A stretch of DNA of 9,231 bases from Actinomycetota bacterium (lineage in GTDB: Bacteria > Actinomycetota > Actinomycetes > Nanopelagicales > Nanopelagicaceae), in contig WLDZ01000029.1 in NCBI GenBank assembly GCA_009704515.1, forward strand, positions 1-9,231, written 5' to 3'. Position numbers and translations under genes: made by a program. Positions within the stretch are counted from its first letter, which is position 1, and each line of letters starts with the position of its first letter. Shown here piece after piece: positions 6,890 through 9,231 of this stretch. Below the pieces are notes generated by a model. It saw only the letters and a list, made by a program, of their open reading frames with translations, did not search any database and had not been told where the DNA came from.

Positions 6890-8011
6890 ATGACCACTGC
6901 CGTTTCCTCTTCGCCAGAAGAAATGGCAGTGTCATTTGCGCGAGTGTTGCGTGGCGTTGGTTTACAAGTTCCCCTTGATTCGGTGCTGACATTTGTTAAC
7001 GCCCTCAGCGTGGTATCACTTGAATCGCGCAGCGATGTGTTCTGGGCCGGTCGCAGCACATTGGTACGCAGACCAGAAGATCACCAGCTATTTGATCGCG
7101 CGTTTGCCGTGTTTTGGGAACATCGCTCAAGCAATGACGCCACCGAAGAACTCTCGCCACGAAAGATCTCACTCCTCATCGATGACGAGACTGAAACCGA
7201 TCCGCATGTTGGTGACTACGACTCAAATCCAGCAATTCATTTGCGCTTCTCTGCTTCCGAAGCACTGCGCAAAAAAGATTTCGCCCAATACGACGATTCG
7301 GAACTTGCAGAAGCACAACGCCTCATGCAGGCACTGCGGTTTGCTGGCCCGCCGCGACGATCACTTCGTTTAACAACAGCAAAACGAAACGGTTCGCGTC
7401 ACGATTTGCGCCGCACGGTTCGCGCATCAATCAGTCATGGCGGCGAGCCCATGCAATTGCATTGGAAGCAACCAAGCGATCGCCTACGCCGCATTGTGGT
7501 GTTACTCGATATTTCCGGAAGCATGGAACCATACGCACGCGCGCTGCTTCGATTCATGCATGCTGCAGTTGCCGGCAGGCAACGAGTGGAAGCCTTTGCG
7601 TTCAGCACCCGTCTCACGCGACTCACAAAAGAACTTCGCAGCCGTGACCCAGATAAGGCAATCAAACGCGCAGCAGAGCAAGTTCCCGACTGGAGCGGCG
7701 GAACAAGGCTTGGTGAAAGCCTGCGCAAATTCAACGACACCTGGGGTGTTCGTGGAATGGCACGCGGCGCAATTGTGATTGTGTTGTCTGATGGTTGGGA
7801 CAGAGGCAACCCAGAACTGTTGGGCGAACAGATGAAACGCCTGCAACGTGTGTCGCACCGACTCATCTGGGTAAACCCATTAAAAGTCACGCCTGGATAT
7901 GCGCCGCTCGCCAAAGGCATGGCTGCCGCGCTTCCATTCATTGATGAGTTTGTTGAAGGTCACTCACTTGAAGCCATGGAACGCCTCACTCGCGTCATTT
8001 CTGCCGATTGA
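6890..8011 (+). CDS. coxE: VWA domain-containing CoxE-like protein
   Basis: This 373-residue protein belongs to the CoxE-like VWA family. The N-terminal half is family-specific and acidic around 85-110. It is followed by an arginine-rich stretch containing DLRRT (172-176) and a GGEP segment that is conserved before the VWA domain. The VWA domain has a complete metal-ion-dependent adhesion site: D207, S209 and S211 in DISGS, T272 in SGGTRLGES, and D301 in LSDGWD. In Oligotropha carboxidovorans CoxE works after CoxD in placing copper in the Mo-Cu site. It has no signal peptide or membrane segment. It starts 3 bases after the coxD-like stop with only a weak upstream site, so translational coupling is likely. 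The family call is firm; a copper role is doubtful because the nearby large subunit lacks the copper-binding Cys. Confidence 0.92.
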   Translation: MTTAVSSSPEEMAVSFARVLRGVGLQVPLDSVLTFVNALSVVSLESRSDVFWAGRSTLVRRPEDHQLFDRAFAVFWEHRSSNDATEELSPRKISLLIDDETETDPHVGDYDSNPAIHLRFSASEALRKKDFAQYDDSELAEAQRLMQALRFAGPPRRSLRLTTAKRNGSRHDLRRTVRASISHGGEPMQLHWKQPSDRLRRIVVLLDISGSMEPYARALLRFMHAAVAGRQRVEAFAFSTRLTRLTKELRSRDPDKAIKRAAEQVPDWSGGTRLGESLRKFNDTWGVRGMARGAIVIVLSDGWDRGNPELLGEQMKRLQRVSHRLIWVNPLKVTPGYAPLAKGMAAALPFIDEFVEGHSLEAMERLTRVISAD

Positions 8012-8019
8012 CTGGAACT

Positions 8020-8337
8020 ATGCGCGAACTACTCAACGACATCGACCGCTGGAAGGCGCAGGGCAAACAGATTGCTCTTGCGCGCGTGGTCGACATTGAA
8101 GGTTCGGGCCCTCGCGACCCTGGTGCAGCAATGGCTGTCAACGAAGACGGCGAAGTCATCGGTTCGGTGAGTGGTGGTTGTGTTGAAGGCGCAGTTGTTG
8201 CCGAAGCTCTTGCAATTTTGAATGGCGACAAGCAACCCAGATTGGTGAAGTTCGGTTATTCAGATGACGAGGCATTTGCAGTTGGCCTTACCTGCGGCGG
8301 AATTATTCACCTATTCATTCAGCCACTTACCTGGTAA
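8020..8337 (+). CDS. Stand-alone XdhC/CoxI N-terminal domain protein
   Basis: This protein of 105 residues consists only of the XdhC_CoxI N-terminal domain. It has the family signatures GSGPRDPGAAM (28-38), GSVSGGCVE (48-56) with Cys54, YSDDEAFAVGL (80-90), and TCGG with Cys92, and then stops just after the domain. A canonical XdhC is one chain of roughly 250-350 residues with an added Rossmann domain; here that domain is on the next gene. XdhC binds molybdenum cofactor and protects or delivers it, sulfurated, to xanthine dehydrogenase; CoxF and CoxI are its relatives in cox operons. The ATG at 8020 lies 8 bases after the coxE stop. A TTG at 8008 overlapping that stop would add only MTGT and is less likely. 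Stand-alone domains of this kind appear to be a lineage habit and not a mutation, because the frame is intact and the ends are clean. Confidence 0.9.
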   Translation: MRELLNDIDRWKAQGKQIALARVVDIEGSGPRDPGAAMAVNEDGEVIGSVSGGCVEGAVVAEALAILNGDKQPRLVKFGYSDDEAFAVGLTCGGIIHLFIQPLTW

Positions 8338-8343
8338 ATCACG

Positions 8344-9144
8344 ATGTCGCTGTATCAACTGTTTTCAGAGCGCACTCGCGCAAACAAGCCAGTGGCGCTT
8401 GCAACAGTCATTGATGGTCCAAACATTGGCGCAATGTTGCTCGTTACTCCAGAGAATGCTGGGCAAGGAACCCTTGGTAATGCGGAACTCGACAGAGTGG
8501 TTGCGCGCGATACGCAAGGCGAACTTGAAGCTGGCAGAACCAGCGTTCGTCATTACGGACCACAAGGTCAGACCACTCCAGAAGATCTAGTCAACACTCC
8601 AACCGTTCGCGTGTTCATTGATGCGTTTTCGCCACCACCAACCATGGTGATTTTCGGCGCAGTTGATTTCACGTCCGCTCTCGCCCGTGTTGCCAAGGTG
8701 TTGGGCTATCACGTGTTGGTGTGCGACGCGCGCGAAGTGTTCGCAACCAAGCGCCGCTTCCCGATGGCCGATGAGGTACTGGTTACGTGGCCTGCTCCGT
8801 TATTTGCAGAGCGCGGAGCACAACTTACGCAACGTGACGCAGTGTGCATTTTGACGCATGACCCCAAGTTTGATGTTCCTGCAATAGTTGGCGCACTTGC
8901 CACCAACGTTGGCTACATCGGCGTAATGGGTAGCCGAAAGACTCATGCAAAGCGCATCGAGCGCTTGATTGAAGCCGGTGTCACCGAAGAACAATTGCTG
9001 CGACTGATGTCGCCAATTGGACTCGACATCGGCGCACGCACGCCCGAAGAAACTGCAATTTCTATTTGTGGAGAAATCATCGCACGACGCACTGGTCGTG
9101 GTGCACCGTCACTTCGTGATGGCGACGGACCAATTCACAAATAA
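8344..9144 (+). CDS. XdhC/CoxI-family protein with degenerate N domain and Rossmann domain
   Basis: This protein of 266 residues is the second XdhC-family protein. Residues about 14-75 resemble the XdhC_CoxI domain (PVALATVIDG, GTLGNAELD, HYGPQG), but the SGGCVE and CGG motifs are gone and the first 126 residues contain no Cys. From about 100 there is an XdhC C-terminal Rossmann domain: VIFGAVDFTSALARVAKVLGY, with GAVDF where other XdhC proteins have a GAGHV-like loop, then VCDAR (126-130). LTHD (170-173), VMGSRKTH (194-201) and a final TPEETAISICGEIIARR follow, all usual for the family. It starts 6 bases after the preceding stop with no ribosome binding site, so coupling is likely. It probably works with the small upstream protein to load or sulfurate the molybdenum cofactor of the CoxLSM enzyme. 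The family call is firm; the joint action is inferred. Confidence 0.9.
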   Translation: MSLYQLFSERTRANKPVALATVIDGPNIGAMLLVTPENAGQGTLGNAELDRVVARDTQGELEAGRTSVRHYGPQGQTTPEDLVNTPTVRVFIDAFSPPPTMVIFGAVDFTSALARVAKVLGYHVLVCDAREVFATKRRFPMADEVLVTWPAPLFAERGAQLTQRDAVCILTHDPKFDVPAIVGALATNVGYIGVMGSRKTHAKRIERLIEAGVTEEQLLRLMSPIGLDIGARTPEETAISICGEIIARRTGRGAPSLRDGDGPIHK

Positions 9145-9147
9145 CTG

Positions 9148-9231
9148 TTACGCAGTTGGATCTGCGAAACGAGTCCAACCAAGGATTCGCGAATCCATGA
9201 TGTGCAATTCAACACTGCGTCCTGTTCGGCC
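9148..9231 (-). CDS. C-terminal end of an unidentified protein, partial
   Basis: On the minus strand a frame runs from the window edge for 27 codons and stops with TAA three bases after the last xdhC gene, tail to tail. The visible end includes RTGRSVELHIMDSR and a final GWTRFADPTA. It is too short to name. The end loosely recalls the final strand of small split-barrel flavin or F420-binding proteins, but that is a guess. The call rests on the open frame, the convergent placement and the lack of any plus-strand gene here. Confidence 0.4.
   Translation of the reverse strand, partial: GRTGRSVELHIMDSRILGWTRFADPTA

Noticed and set aside
8337..8344. Possible frameshift splitting a single xdhC gene into two.
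   Set aside because: The first protein ends cleanly after its domain, and the second begins with its own ATG and its own copy of the N-terminal domain. They are therefore two genes and not a broken one.
9183..9196. Perfect 14-base palindrome GGATTCGCGAATCC, considered as an operator or terminator stem.
   Set aside because: It lies inside the open minus-strand frame, has no loop or T-run, and one such palindrome in a window of this size is near chance expectation.

Overview
The window looks like a chromosomal segment of a moderate-GC actinobacterium, possibly Acidimicrobiia-like. This is inferred from a form II CoxL motif, CoxD/CoxE and split XdhC proteins of actinobacterial style, several starts that look leaderless (a TAnnnT box just upstream of ATG with no Shine-Dalgarno), and tight gene packing. 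The taxon is an inference and no marker gene is present. The window is almost entirely coding. No rRNA, tRNA, CRISPR array, insertion sequence or long repeat was seen, and no non-coding stretch exceeds 100 bases.

Layout, left to right. (1) Bases 1-2543 (+) encode the three subunits of a CO-dehydrogenase/xanthine-dehydrogenase-type molybdenum hydroxylase in the order large (5' end missing), small [2Fe-2S], medium (FAD). They are joined by a 1-base overlap and a 9-base gap. The large subunit has AYRGAGR, the form II signature, and not the copper-binding form I loop. (2) A PAP2/Aur1-like membrane phosphatase (+) overlaps the end of the medium-subunit gene and meets the next unit tail to tail. 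(3) A two-gene minus-strand unit holds a non-canonical short-chain dehydrogenase (SDR) and a Dabb-domain protein, coupled through TAATG. (4) Across a 58-base divergent promoter region lies a plus-strand DAO-family FAD oxidoreductase. (5) Then come a MoxR/CoxD-like AAA+ ATPase, a CoxE-like VWA protein, and two XdhC/CoxI-family proteins, closely spaced. (6) At the right edge, the last codons of an unidentified minus-strand gene enter the window.

How the parts fit. CoxD, CoxE and XdhC/CoxI-type proteins are the known accessory set for maturing the molybdenum site of this enzyme family. The two plus-strand blocks therefore probably make and activate one molybdenum hydroxylase, although an SDR/Dabb/DAO insert separates them. 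The flavin amine or amino-acid oxidase and the SDR are possible partners in a small catabolic pathway, for example amine to aldehyde to acid, but the sequence does not fix a substrate. I found no clearly new system. The most interesting points are copper-site maturation genes beside a large subunit lacking the copper-ligand cysteine, the XdhC function split over two complementary proteins, and an SDR without its catalytic Tyr/Lys.
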